Assembly (NCBI RefSeq): GCF_003325755.1
Contig: NZ_QORI02000016.1
Location: forward strand, 1-64,000
DNA from: Pseudomonas sp. SST3
Lineage (GTDB): Bacteria; Pseudomonadota; Gammaproteobacteria; Pseudomonadales; Pseudomonadaceae
Direction of reading: 5' to 3'
Length of the DNA: 64,000 nt
Each line of letters starts with the position of its first letter. The stretch's first letter is position 1. Positions 15,880 to 24,140 of this stretch are shown in pieces. The translations under genes and the position numbers were made by a program. The notes under the pieces were generated by a model that worked only from the letters and a program-made list of their open reading frames with translations, was not told where the DNA came from and did not search any database.

Positions 15880-16668
15880 TCAATCCTCATGCACATGTTG
15901 TTTGCCATCTGCGTGAGTGTGGCTCGTCGGCGTAACCGCCGGAGCGTGATGGTCACTCTCACTTCCGGAGGCGTGGTGATCGGTTCCGCTTTGCTCCGTT
16001 GAATTTCCTTCGGCATGTGTACCACTATCGGTATGGTCCATAGGGCTGGCAGAACCGTGGTGGTCGGCGCCAGAACTACCATGATGATCCCCGCCATCTT
16101 CTGCCTGGCTGTCACCATGATGGTTTCCGACATCGGTCTCGCCACCGCCATGCTGGTGGCCACCACTGGCTGCAACCATATCGCGGTACTGCCCGGCATT
16201 TAGGTTTGGAAGCTGCTTAAGAAAAGCTACCATTCCCCAGATGTACTGATCGTCCATACTTTTGCCCCAGGCAGGCATGCCCGTCGCCTTGATTCCGTGC
16301 TTAATGATCCAGAATGTCTTAGCGGGGTTATCGTAAATTCCAGCTTTAGCCAGGTTCGGCGGTGCCGGATAGAGGCCCTCGCTCAGCTCGGTTTGGGCTG
16401 ATCCTGGCGACAGATGGCATCCAACGCACATCGAGTCGTAGTTACCAGCCCCGGCTCGAATCTGAGCTTCGTTATTGAGGTCTGGCACCTCAATATCTTT
16501 AGCACGGACTTCAACTGAACGATTTCGGGCAGTATCTAAAAACGCATGTACCGGACCTGTATGCGGGTCATCTGCACCGACATTTATTAAGCCAAAATAG
16601 ACAACTCCCGCTACGCCAAACACAGCGACAACGCACGCTAAAGCCAAGGTGGCAACGATTGTTTTCAT
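15880..16668 (-). CDS. c-type cytochrome with long His-rich C-terminal tail
   Basis: This is a 262-aa protein with an N-terminal membrane anchor (residues 5-28). Its cytochrome domain has haem site CVGCH near residue 84 and Met loop KATGMPAWG near residue 128. The tail of about 90 residues is dominated by His, Gly, Ser and Asp (HHGDSQAEDGGDHHG and HTHADGKQHVHED). The tail is a likely metal-binding extension and is absent from the related cytochrome at 3593-4138. It is the last gene of the copA operon, 9 bp after copB, so it may couple copper handling to electron transfer. Confidence 0.83.
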   Translation of the reverse strand: MKTIVATLALACVVAVFGVAGVVYFGLINVGADDPHTGPVHAFLDTARNRSVEVRAKDIEVPDLNNEAQIRAGAGNYDSMCVGCHLSPGSAQTELSEGLYPAPPNLAKAGIYDNPAKTFWIIKHGIKATGMPAWGKSMDDQYIWGMVAFLKQLPNLNAGQYRDMVAASGGHQHGGGETDVGNHHGDSQAEDGGDHHGSSGADHHGSASPMDHTDSGTHAEGNSTEQSGTDHHASGSESDHHAPAVTPTSHTHADGKQHVHED

Positions 16669-16677
16669 CTTATTCCT

Positions 16678-17700
16678 TTAGAACCACATCCGAATGCCGG
16701 CGACAAGGCGCGCCTCTTCTCGATCTTCGCCTTCGTCACGAGCCATATCTGCTGTGTTACCGAATGAGCGATTCCATGTGACGCCGATGTATGGCGCAAA
16801 CTCACGCACGATTTCGTAGCGCAGACGTAAGCCGACCTCCGCATTAGCAAGGCCGGAGCCAACGCCGCGCTGCGGATCGTTCTTGCCGTAGAAGTTCAGC
16901 TCAGCGGTCGGCTGGAGAATTAGCCGATTGGTGAGAAGGATGTCGTAGTCACCCTCCAGGCGCGCTGCCGTCTGCCCACCTTCGCCAATAAACGCGGTAG
17001 CCTCAGCTTCGAAGGCATATAGCGCCATTCCTTGTACGCCCAAGGCTGCCCAGGTTTGCGGTGACTCGGGCTTGAAATCCTGACGGACGCCTGCGACCAC
17101 GTCCCACCAGGGGCCGATCGCATGCCCATATAACAGCTGCAGCTCGGCATCCTCGGTTACGCCGTTGGTACGCTCCCCCTCGGAGCGAAACCAGAAACGA
17201 TCGATATCCCCACCGATCCAGCCAGACGCATCCCAACTTAGCGTGCTGCCTTCATCGGCGTCCTGGTATTCAAATTGATCAAGCAGGAAAAACGAGGCGA
17301 GATACTTGTCATGGACGGTGTGCCCCTGGAGAGGCTGAAAAGCGGCTTCCCGATCCGCATCGGTCAATATCGGAATGAACGAAGGGTGCATCATGCCAGG
17401 CATTTCGAGGGTTTCGTCATGCTTCCTTGCAGCGTGATCCGTAGCGTCCATTTGGCCATGGTTCATTTTGCTGTGGTCCATCGCACCATGACCCATTGCC
17501 GAGTGATCCATCTGCCCCCCGGCATCACGAGCGCTAGATGAAGATGTGTCTTGGGACGCAGGGGGCTGAGATGATGAATTAGACGGCGTCTGGTGCATCG
17601 AGTGATCCATCATCTCGGCTGCATTGACGCCTCCCGTAGCCATAGCGCTCAGCGAAAGCCCAAATGCCGTCAGAGCAAAGCGTGAAAGTCTAGTGCGCAT
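16678..17700 (-). CDS. copB: Copper resistance protein B (outer-membrane beta-barrel)
   Basis: CopB/PcoB is an outer-membrane protein of the copper resistance system. The 340-aa product has a signal peptide. Next comes a Met/His/Asp-rich segment of about 75 residues with MDHSMH, MDHSAM and MDHSKM repeats that bind copper. The CopB barrel follows, starting at about residue 120 ([20 protein letters not shown]), and ends [10 protein letters not shown] with the terminal aromatic residue typical of barrel proteins. Its start overlaps the end of the upstream small gene by 11 bp, which implies co-translation in the copA operon. Confidence 0.93.
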   Translation of the reverse strand: MRTRLSRFALTAFGLSLSAMATGGVNAAEMMDHSMHQTPSNSSSQPPASQDTSSSSARDAGGQMDHSAMGHGAMDHSKMNHGQMDATDHAARKHDETLEMPGMMHPSFIPILTDADREAAFQPLQGHTVHDKYLASFFLLDQFEYQDADEGSTLSWDASGWIGGDIDRFWFRSEGERTNGVTEDAELQLLYGHAIGPWWDVVAGVRQDFKPESPQTWAALGVQGMALYAFEAEATAFIGEGGQTAARLEGDYDILLTNRLILQPTAELNFYGKNDPQRGVGSGLANAEVGLRLRYEIVREFAPYIGVTWNRSFGNTADMARDEGEDREEARLVAGIRMWF

Positions 17701-18007
17701 GGTTTGAATCCACCTCAGCGTCGGCTGCTTTTGGGTCCGGACTCATCTTGTCGTGGTTCATCCCGCTATGGTCCATGGATTCATGATCCATCGAGCCGTG
17801 ATCCATATCGCCGTGGTTCATTTGCGAGCGAGAAGAATTGTGTGGTTTCGGTGCCGACTTGCTGTCTAAGCCCTGTGACGAGGTTGAAGGTTGCTTGTGC
17901 TCATCATGGCTGCCCGCTGCGAATGCAACAGACGTTTGCATTGCGCCCAGCAGACCAAGCACCAAGGCACCGCCGATAAGGGTTTTGCGCTTCATAAATG
18001 TACTCAT
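17690..18007 (-). CDS. Met/His-rich periplasmic copper-resistance protein
   Basis: This 105-aa protein sits between copA and copB. A signal peptide ([22 protein letters not shown]) is followed by a Ser/Lys linker and a C-terminal run of motifs [18 protein letters not shown] and GMNHDKM. These match the copper-binding repeats of CopA and CopB. It has the size of a small secreted copper carrier or CopC substitute, but no CopC fold is evident. The first ATG at 18007 follows an AAAGGAAA site; a second Met lies 12 bp on. It lies 12 bp after copA and overlaps copB by 11 bp. Confidence 0.72.
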   Translation of the reverse strand: MSTFMKRKTLIGGALVLGLLGAMQTSVAFAAGSHDEHKQPSTSSQGLDSKSAPKPHNSSRSQMNHGDMDHGSMDHESMDHSGMNHDKMSPDPKAADAEVDSNHAH

Positions 18008-18018
18008 AATATTTCCTT

Positions 18019-19947
18019 TTACTCATCCACTCGAACTTCGCGGAACATACCCATTTCCATGTGCAGCAGTAGGTGGCAGTGGTAGGCCCAGCGGCCAAGC
18101 GCATCAGCGGTTACGCGATAGCTGCGCTTCGTACCTGGTGGCATGTCGATGGTGTGTTTGCGGACCATGAACTTTCCATCTTCGTCCTCTAGATCACTCC
18201 ACATGCCGTGGAGATGAATGGGATGGGTCATCATGGTGTCGTTGACCAACGTGATGCGAACCCGCTCGCCATACTTGAGACGTAGCGGCTCAGCATCAGA
18301 GAATTCGATGCCGTCGAATGACCAGGAGAATTTCTCCATGTGTCCGGTGAGATGTAATTCGATTGTTCGGCTGGGCTCTCGCCCATCCGGATCGGGGAAT
18401 GTGCTTTTGAGGTCTGCATAGGTCAACACGCGACGACCGTTGTCACGCAAACCAATACCTGGATCGTTCAGCTTGGGTGCAGGAGTCATGGTCTGCATGT
18501 CGACCAGCGGGTTACCTGTCTCTGACGCCGGGTGTGATTGCATGCCTCCGCTCATGCCGGACATCCCTGAGTGATCCATTCCAGCCATATCGCCCGAGTT
18601 GCCCATGGCATGGTCCATCCCCTGCATGCCGCTATCCATGCCGGACATGTTGCTGTGGTCCATGCCGGACATGCTGCTATGGTCCATCGCGGCCATACCG
18701 CCCTGCGTGCCGCCGCCGTGATCCATACCAGCCATACCGCTATGGTCCATCGCGACCATACTGCCCTGCGTGCCGCCTCCGTGGTCCATGCCACCCATGC
18801 CACCCATGCTGCCGTGATCCATCCCCATGTCAGCCATGCTAATCAGCGGGCGGGGATCGGTTTCTGGAACAGGAGCGCTTAACCCTGCGGCGACGGCTAA
18901 CGTGCCACGGGCATAGCCAGTGCGGTCCATGGATTGAGCGAAGATCGTGTACGCCTCCTCGGTGGCAGGCTCGACGATCACATCGTAGGTTTCGGCGACG
19001 GCAATGCGGAATTCATCGACGCTGACTGGTTTAACGTACTGCCCGTCCGCTGCGACCACTGTCATCTTCAGCCCCGGAATGCGGACATCGAAATAACTCA
19101 TGGCCGAACCGTTGATGAAGCGCAGTCGAAGCTTTTCGCCTGGCTTGAATAGGCCGGTCCAGTTCCCGTTGGGCGCCTGACCGTTCATTAGGTAGGTGTA
19201 CGTATAGCCGCTGACGTCCGCGAGGTCGGTCGGACTCATCTTCATCTGCGCCCACATTTTCCGGTTCGCGATGGTGGCCGCCCAGCCGTCCTCGCTTACG
19301 TCGTTAATGAAGTCGCCGACTGTGCGCTTGTTGAAGTTGTAGTAATCCGACTGTTTCTTGAGCTTGGATAGAACACGACCGGGATCCTCGTCGGTCCAAT
19401 CGGTCAGCATCACGACATAGTCGCGGTCATAGCTAAACGGCTCCGGCTCCTTGGCATCGATGACCAATGGGCCGTAGACGCCAACCTGCTCCTGCAGTCC
19501 CGAATGACTGTGGTACCAATAAGTACCGTTCTGTTTAACCTTGAACTTGTATTCGTACATGCCGTCGGGCGCAATGCCCTGGAAGCTCAGCCCCGGTACG
19601 CCGTCCATGTTGGCTGGCAATATCAGGCCATGCCAGTGAATCGACGTATCTTCGCTCAGCCTGTTTCTCACGCGTAGCGTGACGGTATCGCCTTCACGCC
19701 AACGTAGAATCGGGCCTGGGATGGTCCCGTTGATGGTCATCGCCGTCCGGGCCGCCCCGGTGATGTTGACCGGCGTCTCGCCAATGAGCAGATCGAACTC
19801 TGTGCCGGTTAAGACGCTGGGCTGGCCGGGGCTGCTCACTGCCCAAACTGGAGCCCTCCACAAGCCAAGACCACCAATGATGCCAGCGGCTGTCAGGCCT
19901 TTAACGAAGGTTCGCCTTGAGGTTTTATGTTGCATGCGTGCATCCAA
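18019..19947 (-). CDS. copA: Multicopper oxidase CopA
   Basis: CopA/PcoA is a periplasmic copper oxidase. A Tat signal (SRRTFVKGL) leads to three cupredoxin domains with the copper-ligand motifs HWHGLILPANMDG near residue 103, YWYHSHSGLQEQ near 145, HPIHLHGMW near 582 and WAYHCHLLLHMEMGMF near 625. Between domains 2 and 3 lies a segment of about 100 residues made of MDHSGM, MDHGGG and MGGMDHG repeats that binds extra copper. Known members oxidise Cu(I) and sequester copper. It heads the operon copA, small Met/His protein, copB, cytochrome c. ATG 19935 is an alternative start. A CopR-type box lies about 140 bp upstream. Confidence 0.95.
   Translation of the reverse strand: MDARMQHKTSRRTFVKGLTAAGIIGGLGLWRAPVWAVSSPGQPSVLTGTEFDLLIGETPVNITGAARTAMTINGTIPGPILRWREGDTVTLRVRNRLSEDTSIHWHGLILPANMDGVPGLSFQGIAPDGMYEYKFKVKQNGTYWYHSHSGLQEQVGVYGPLVIDAKEPEPFSYDRDYVVMLTDWTDEDPGRVLSKLKKQSDYYNFNKRTVGDFINDVSEDGWAATIANRKMWAQMKMSPTDLADVSGYTYTYLMNGQAPNGNWTGLFKPGEKLRLRFINGSAMSYFDVRIPGLKMTVVAADGQYVKPVSVDEFRIAVAETYDVIVEPATEEAYTIFAQSMDRTGYARGTLAVAAGLSAPVPETDPRPLISMADMGMDHGSMGGMGGMDHGGGTQGSMVAMDHSGMAGMDHGGGTQGGMAAMDHSSMSGMDHSNMSGMDSGMQGMDHAMGNSGDMAGMDHSGMSGMSGGMQSHPASETGNPLVDMQTMTPAPKLNDPGIGLRDNGRRVLTYADLKSTFPDPDGREPSRTIELHLTGHMEKFSWSFDGIEFSDAEPLRLKYGERVRITLVNDTMMTHPIHLHGMWSDLEDEDGKFMVRKHTIDMPPGTKRSYRVTADALGRWAYHCHLLLHMEMGMFREVRVDE
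18540..18835 (-). repeat. Degenerate Met/His codon repeats within copA
   Basis: This stretch encodes tandem variants of M-D-H-S/G-G/S-M. A unit of about 66 bp (MDHSGMAGMDHGGGTQGGMA type) is present twice, at about 18682-18747 and 18748-18813, with few differences, which suggests recent in-gene duplication. Confidence 0.6.
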
Positions 19948-20086
19948 TCAAGCTAAGGAGCCAAACTGACAACGATCGTGCAAACGATTGTGGACAGCGT
20001 TTGTTGGGCTTACTCGTTTACGGTCTGTCGAAGAAAACGACCCACCTAGTAAACAGAAAGATGGCATATCTCTGGCAAAGCGACGA

Positions 20087-20100
20087 TTACATTTCTGTAA
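20087..20100. promoter_or_regulatory. CopR-type operator box
   Basis: TTACATTTCTGTAA is a perfect TTACA-N4-TGTAA inverted repeat. It lies in the divergent region between copA (start about 140 bp away) and the DUF305 gene (start about 200 bp away), so one box could serve both. Confidence 0.65.
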
Positions 20101-20302
20101 GCTTAGACGCTGTTAGCGACACCTGGTTTACCTATGTGACAAGGGGATTCCGGTCCTCGAAACCGAGCTGAGCAATGCCCATTGCGAAAGAGGAACTTAA
20201 TTTCTGAAAAGCAATCGATTGCATCAATGCTCGTTGCGTCTGTTTTGCGAAAAAATGAGCAGAGGATCACTTCGGCGTTACATCCCTACAGGAATTAATA
20301 CC

Positions 20303-20980
20303 ATGGCTAGTTACTCATTGCGCCGTGTTGGCTTTTTAGGAGCTACCGCATTGCTCACCGGTGCTCTTATCTCGGCTCCCACACAAGCGGCTGGACCGGG
20401 AAACGGAAGGACGGCACCTTTCGAACAGTCCTATTTGAAATTCATTATCGACCATCATTTTTCTGCACTGAGAATGACCGAACTAGCTGCCGGAACAGAT
20501 GTACAGCGGGATCCGCAGGTCAATAATCCAAGGGAAGGAACCGCCCCCACCCCTAGTACCGCAGCTACACCGGCTAAAGCGAGCGCTGAAGAAATAAAAT
20601 CAATGGCTCGTATGGCAAACCGTTCGCAGCGTGAGGAAATAGCGAAGGCTCAACGATTCCTGCTCGAGTGGTACGGTGTGGCTCATGTACCGCAAGTAAC
20701 ACCTGCAGGGCAGCGGGCGATCCAAGCGCTTACGTACGAAAGCCCCGGAGCGCAATTCGATAGGGCTTTTCTGGCAAACTTCAGCAATCATCATTATTTG
20801 GCTCTAGGCCCGAGCCAGGAGTGCCGGGTCAAGTTCGATCTGAAACATGAAGAGCTCAAGCATTATTGCGAGGGCATCGTTCAAACTCAGACGAGGCAAA
20901 TCAATGATATGCGCGCGCAGTTGTGCGAGCGATTCAACGTTTGTGACTACCAACCATATAATCCGATCACCAGAAGATGA
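20303..20980 (+). CDS. Secreted DUF305-type protein
   Basis: This is a 225-aa exported protein with a signal peptide (about residues 1-29, ending in APTQAAG) followed by two His-rich DUF305-like blocks. These are FEQSYLKFIIDHHFSALRMT and, about 110 residues later, FDRAFLANFSNHHYLALGPS. Between them is a Pro/Ala/Thr linker (TAPTPSTAATPAKA in outline). The C-terminal half carries several Cys (SQEC, HYCEG, LCERFNVC). ATG 20303 follows an AGGAA site; the frame is open upstream but that extension lacks support. It is divergent from copA and shares its box, so copper induction is likely. A metal-binding role is inferred from the family. Confidence 0.75.
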   Translation: MASYSLRRVGFLGATALLTGALISAPTQAAGPGNGRTAPFEQSYLKFIIDHHFSALRMTELAAGTDVQRDPQVNNPREGTAPTPSTAATPAKASAEEIKSMARMANRSQREEIAKAQRFLLEWYGVAHVPQVTPAGQRAIQALTYESPGAQFDRAFLANFSNHHYLALGPSQECRVKFDLKHEELKHYCEGIVQTQTRQINDMRAQLCERFNVCDYQPYNPITRR

Positions 20981-21015
20981 TCAGGATGTCCTGACTGCTT
21001 AGCGCCGTAATTCAA

Positions 21016-21072
21016 TTGAGCGAGCCGGCATAGTCTGCGTTAAAAAGACTATCGCTAGTCGGCTGGCTCATT
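21016..21072 (+). terminator. Hairpin after the DUF305 gene
   Basis: An imperfect inverted repeat pairs GAGCGAGCCGGCATAG with CTAGTCGGCTGGCTC, enclosing a smaller ATAGTC/GACTAT stem with an A-rich loop. It lies 35 bp after the DUF305 stop. There is no long T run, so termination is only probable. Confidence 0.4.
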
Positions 21073-21116
21073 AAATAGACTCTGAAGAAGCGTTTCTGAT
21101 TTGGTGAGTACCCCGA

Positions 21117-21209
21117 CTACACCCGCCTAGTTTTTCGATAGAGCAGACGGGCTTCGTCGGCACCAAATAGGCCGGCTAGCGCAAACAAAGCCGCAAAGGA
21201 ATTGTTCAT
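21117..21209 (-). CDS. Possible 30-aa small protein
   Basis: A short minus-strand frame reads MNNSFAALFALAGLFG, then ADEARLLYRKTRRV and a TAG stop: a hydrophobic helix followed by a basic tail. It looks like a small membrane peptide, but no clear ribosome site was found and I do not recognise it. It is the only coding signal between 20981 and 21503 apart from the hairpin. Confidence 0.3.
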   Translation of the reverse strand: MNNSFAALFALAGLFGADEARLLYRKTRRV

Positions 21210-21503
21210 GACTGAAAGGGATACGCCCGACGAAACCGATTGTTCCCACTCGCTCCTACCCAGTCCCACATTGTTGGATCGATTCCGCTTCTTAAAAATC
21301 AGCGAGGGCGAAAGTAGCCAGAAATGCCTGGCTACTTCAGATTAACCTGAGTCGTTTGCTATGCATTCCTATGAGCGAGGCGAACAAGACAAGTTTTAAC
21401 GTAACTGAATACCGGTACTGTACGTTCTTACATAACCTTGCGATTACCAGCACCGTGGCGGCTACAACAACCTCGAATTGCCACCATTCAACGCGCTGCC
21501 TCT

Positions 21504-21710
21504 TCAGCACTTATGGTGCTTTTCTTGTAAAACAGCCTTGGACGCAACCGCTTGAGCCTTGCCCTTCTGGTCAGCCTGATAACTCGCGAGCGCCTCTTGG
21601 CGAGCCTGCTCCATGCGAGCAAAGGTACGGTCGCCACCACCCTCTGCCATTGCATAGGACGAGCTTGCTGCGATAACGAGCAGTACAGATAGGGATCTTA
21701 AAAGTTTCAT
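21504..21710 (-). CDS. PtrA-like copper-inducible small secreted protein
   Basis: This is a 68-aa protein with a signal peptide (LLRSLSVLLVIAASSSYAMA) followed by AEGGGDRTFARMEQARQEAL and a Lys/Ala/His-rich tail. The AEGGGDRTFxRM start of the mature protein matches the N-terminal domain of PtrA, a small copper-induced pseudomonad protein linked to type III secretion control in P. aeruginosa. ATG 21710 is chosen because the signal peptide begins there; the frame is open 36 bp further upstream. A near-perfect CopR-type box lies about 120 bp upstream. The function here is unknown beyond probable copper response. Confidence 0.7.
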   Translation of the reverse strand: MKLLRSLSVLLVIAASSSYAMAEGGGDRTFARMEQARQEALASYQADQKGKAQAVASKAVLQEKHHKC

Positions 21711-21826
21711 TGCTTGCAACCTCATAGAAAGACATCGAATACCCAACGCAGCTTTATTAGCAGAGCCATCGGCTGGGCTTGTGTCTAAGCTAACCGAACG
21801 TTCCTGTCAGATTGCTGATGGCGAAA

Positions 21827-21840
21827 TTACAGTTTTGTCA
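21827..21840. promoter_or_regulatory. CopR-type operator box, near-perfect
   Basis: TTACAGTTTTGTCA differs from TTACA-N4-TGTAA at one position (C for A). It lies about 117 bp upstream of the PtrA-like gene, the same distance as the box of the copper-storage gene. Confidence 0.5.
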
Positions 21841-21894
21841 GCGATGAAGTCCAAGTAGTAACGATTTAAAAGCGCACTTACCCAAGTGAGACGT

Positions 21895-22026
21895 TTATCG
21901 TGTCAGGCAGCAGAACTGCTTCTGCCAACCTCCGGCCAAAAAAAATGGCGCCGTGAAGGCGCCGATAGGCCAAAGGAGCATGGTCAGCCAGAAATACCAG
22001 GTAATGAACCTGAACGGAAACTTCAT
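21895..22026 (-). CDS. Small membrane protein divergent from copR
   Basis: The likely product is 43 aa, starting MKFPFRFITWYFWLTMLLWP and continuing IGAFTAPFFLAGGWQKQFCC. It is almost entirely one or two aromatic-rich membrane helices. It starts about 50 bp from the box at 22076-22089 and is divergent from copR. No strong ribosome site is seen and I do not recognise the family. Copper-linked single-pass peptides are common in such loci, but this one could be chance coding. Confidence 0.42.
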   Translation of the reverse strand: MKFPFRFITWYFWLTMLLWPIGAFTAPFFLAGGWQKQFCCLTR

Positions 22027-22075
22027 AACTTTCTTGATGCTAACGTAGCTCGCTGTCAGATCGCTGACGCGAACG

Positions 22076-22089
22076 TTACGTTTTTGTAA
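22076..22089. promoter_or_regulatory. CopR-type operator box, near-perfect
   Basis: TTACGTTTTTGTAA differs from the consensus at one position (G for A). It lies about 63 bp upstream of copR, which fits autoregulation. Confidence 0.55.
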
Positions 22090-22151
22090 GGTGCTAGCCG
22101 CCCCCTTTGGCAGCCGGCAAACTGCTCCCTGTTTCAGACAGAGGATTATTG

Positions 22152-22832
22152 ATGAAGCTTCTTGTCGCCGAAGACGAGCCAAAAACTGGCATTTACCTAC
22201 AACAGGGACTCACCGAAGCGGGCTTTACTGTCGACCGGGTTATGAACGGGACGGATGCTGCTCAGCATGCGCTTAGTGAAGCCTACGACTTGCTGATCCT
22301 GGATGTAATGATGCCTGGACTAGATGGCTGGCAGGTTCTACAGAAAGTCCGCGCTGCTGGCAGTGACGTCCCCGTGCTCTTTCTGACGGCCAGAGACGGA
22401 GTTCAGGATCGAGTTAAGGGGTTGGAGCTGGGTGCCGATGATTATCTGATCAAGCCGTTTGCGTTCTCCGAATTGCTAGCCAGGATTCGCACGTTGCTTC
22501 GTCGTGGCAACCATGCCCCCAACCAAACAGTTCTCAAACTCCTCGACTTAGAGGTGGACCTTTTGAAGCGTCGGGTTGTGCGTTCAGGGAAACGCATAGA
22601 CCTAACCGCCAAAGAGTTCGCCCTTCTTGAGCTATTGTTGAGGCGCCGCGGGGAGGTCCTCTCCAAATCACTCATCGCATCCCAGGTATGGGACATGAAT
22701 TTCGACAGCGATACCAATGTGATTGAGGTCGCCGTCCGGCGGCTGAGGGCAAAAATTGACGACGAGTTCGAGCCCAAGCTGATACAGACCGCTCGCGGAA
22801 TGGGCTATCTGATTGACGCGCCGGAGCCATGA
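22152..22832 (+). CDS. copR: Heavy-metal response regulator (CopR/CusR type)
   Basis: This is a 226-aa OmpR/PhoB-class regulator. The receiver domain carries acidic residues in VAEDEP, phospho-acceptor D51 in [14 protein letters not shown] in FLTARD and K in IKPF. A winged-helix domain follows ([20 protein letters not shown] and the recognition-helix region [18 protein letters not shown]). ATG 22152 has an AGAGGA site. It most likely binds the TTACA-N4-TGTAA boxes of this window, one of which lies in its own promoter. Unusually, no sensor kinase follows: the sequence after the stop is a short unrelated remnant. Confidence 0.9.
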   Translation: MKLLVAEDEPKTGIYLQQGLTEAGFTVDRVMNGTDAAQHALSEAYDLLILDVMMPGLDGWQVLQKVRAAGSDVPVLFLTARDGVQDRVKGLELGADDYLIKPFAFSELLARIRTLLRRGNHAPNQTVLKLLDLEVDLLKRRVVRSGKRIDLTAKEFALLELLLRRRGEVLSKSLIASQVWDMNFDSDTNVIEVAVRRLRAKIDDEFEPKLIQTARGMGYLIDAPEP

Positions 22833-23001
22833 AGACAGGCGCGGCGAGCTGGACGGAACGCATCGCTTCGCCAGGTGCAGATCCGCTAGAGCTACCTGGC
22901 CGGGCGATGACTTTACTACGAGAGCGCTATGCACTTGACCATGTCATTGTGCAGTTGACCCACCTTGCATGCTCCGGGATCACCTCTGATGTCAGGGTGC
23001 C
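22829..23001 (+). pseudogene. Possible remnant of a cation-diffusion-facilitator C-terminus
   Basis: The frame overlapping the copR stop contains ALDHVIVQLTHLACSG preceded by MTLLRERY. This resembles the end of CzcD-type efflux proteins (hERxxIxHhTlQhE...C). No membrane helices precede it. If real, it is the tail of a gene joined to copR by deletion of the sensor gene. The match is short and weak. Confidence 0.3.
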
Positions 23002-23120
23002 AGCTCTGGATAATACTCCGCCCCTAAGTCGTTACATGATTCTTTTTGTGCAACCTGTGACGACGGAGGTCCAGAGCGGCCATGTGTTCTGGCAGCTTGG
23101 CCGCTAACGAGGCCTCGCCA

Positions 23121-23999
23121 TCAGTTGAGAGACTGAGCATCCACGTTGGCCTGTTCGGTCTCGGCACTGAGCCAATGTTCGAAAAGCCTGCTTTGCGCCT
23201 GCTCTTGCCTGGCGGCGTAGTAGACCAGGCGCAGGTCTCGATCGACATCAATTGTCAGCGAGGTGTGATCAAACACAACGGGACCGACGTCGGCCACGTT
23301 GAAGTGCCGTATGCCCTGGCAGGGTCCATGGATGTCCTGCTGCCGCCACCATGTTCTGAAGTCGGTATCCACCTTTTCCAACTCCTTGACCAGCGCCCCG
23401 ATCTCAGGATCCAGCGGCGCCCTGACGAAATCCCGTCGGAAGCTCGACAGGATCTGTAACGCCTGGCCCTCCCAAGGGTCGAGCAATGCGCGCATCGACG
23501 GTGCGGTGAATAACAGCCAGAGCAGGTTGCGGCGCTCGACCGGAAAGCTCGAGAAGCCGAACACCTTGTCGGCCGCCGCGTTCCAGGCCAACACGTCCCA
23601 GCGCAGATTCAGGACATAAGCCGGACGTAACGGCAAGTCCGCCATCAGGCGGTGCACTAGCGGCGGCACGGCACACCAAGTCTTGCCCGGCTCCGGTGGG
23701 AGTCGCTGGTGAGCCAGAAGGAACAGATAGCGCCGCTCGGTCGCATCCAGCTTTAACGTTTTGGACAGCTTTTCAAGGAATGAGGCCGAAACACCGATCT
23801 CCCGCCCCTGCTCCAACCATGTGTACCAAGACAAACCGACTCCAGCCAGCGCCGCCACTTCCTCTCGCCGTAGGCCCGGAGTGCGTCGGCGCGCGCCCGC
23901 CGGTAGTCCGACTTCCTGCGGGGTGATCCGCTCGCGACGACTGCGCAGAAAATCGGCCAGCTCTGCTCGGTTTCGCTCGAAGCTGCGAGGTGCACTCAT
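23121..23999 (-). CDS. XRE-family regulator with MmyB-like ligand-binding domain
   Basis: This is a 292-aa transcription factor. The N-terminal XRE helix-turn-helix (residues about 10-80) contains RTPGLRREEVAALAGVGLSW and YTWLEQGR. The C-terminal domain (from about residue 105) follows the MmyB-like pattern (VLNLRWDVLAWNAAADKVFG, then YHTSLTIDVDRDLRLVYY in outline), a PAS-like pocket known to bind fatty acid in one member. ATG 23999 follows GGAGGTAACC. It is divergent from the aminolevulinate synthase gene across about 140 bp and is a natural candidate for control of that operon, as MmyB is for an antibiotic cluster in Streptomyces. Confidence 0.86.
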   Translation of the reverse strand: MSAPRSFERNRAELADFLRSRRERITPQEVGLPAGARRRTPGLRREEVAALAGVGLSWYTWLEQGREIGVSASFLEKLSKTLKLDATERRYLFLLAHQRLPPEPGKTWCAVPPLVHRLMADLPLRPAYVLNLRWDVLAWNAAADKVFGFSSFPVERRNLLWLLFTAPSMRALLDPWEGQALQILSSFRRDFVRAPLDPEIGALVKELEKVDTDFRTWWRQQDIHGPCQGIRHFNVADVGPVVFDHTSLTIDVDRDLRLVYYAARQEQAQSRLFEHWLSAETEQANVDAQSLN

Positions 24000-24140
24000 C
24001 CGGTTACCTCCAGTAATAGCATAAACAGTCAAATTGTATCCCCATCGAAGCGGTACTAAGAATACCTCCTCCTCGTCCCAAAGGTCCGCGCCGAGCCCTA
24101 GCTCGGACCGAGGCGACTCGATCGTTCAGGAGTTATACGG

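Noticed and set aside
18540..18835. CRISPR-like or tandem-repeat array in copA
   Set aside because: The repeats are in-frame protein repeats (MDHSGM type) of uneven length without spacers.
18477..18842. Long plus-strand frame rich in Pro, Cys and Tyr
   Set aside because: It is the mirror of the Met/His repeat segment of copA; repeated ATG-GAC-CAT codons keep the opposite strand open.
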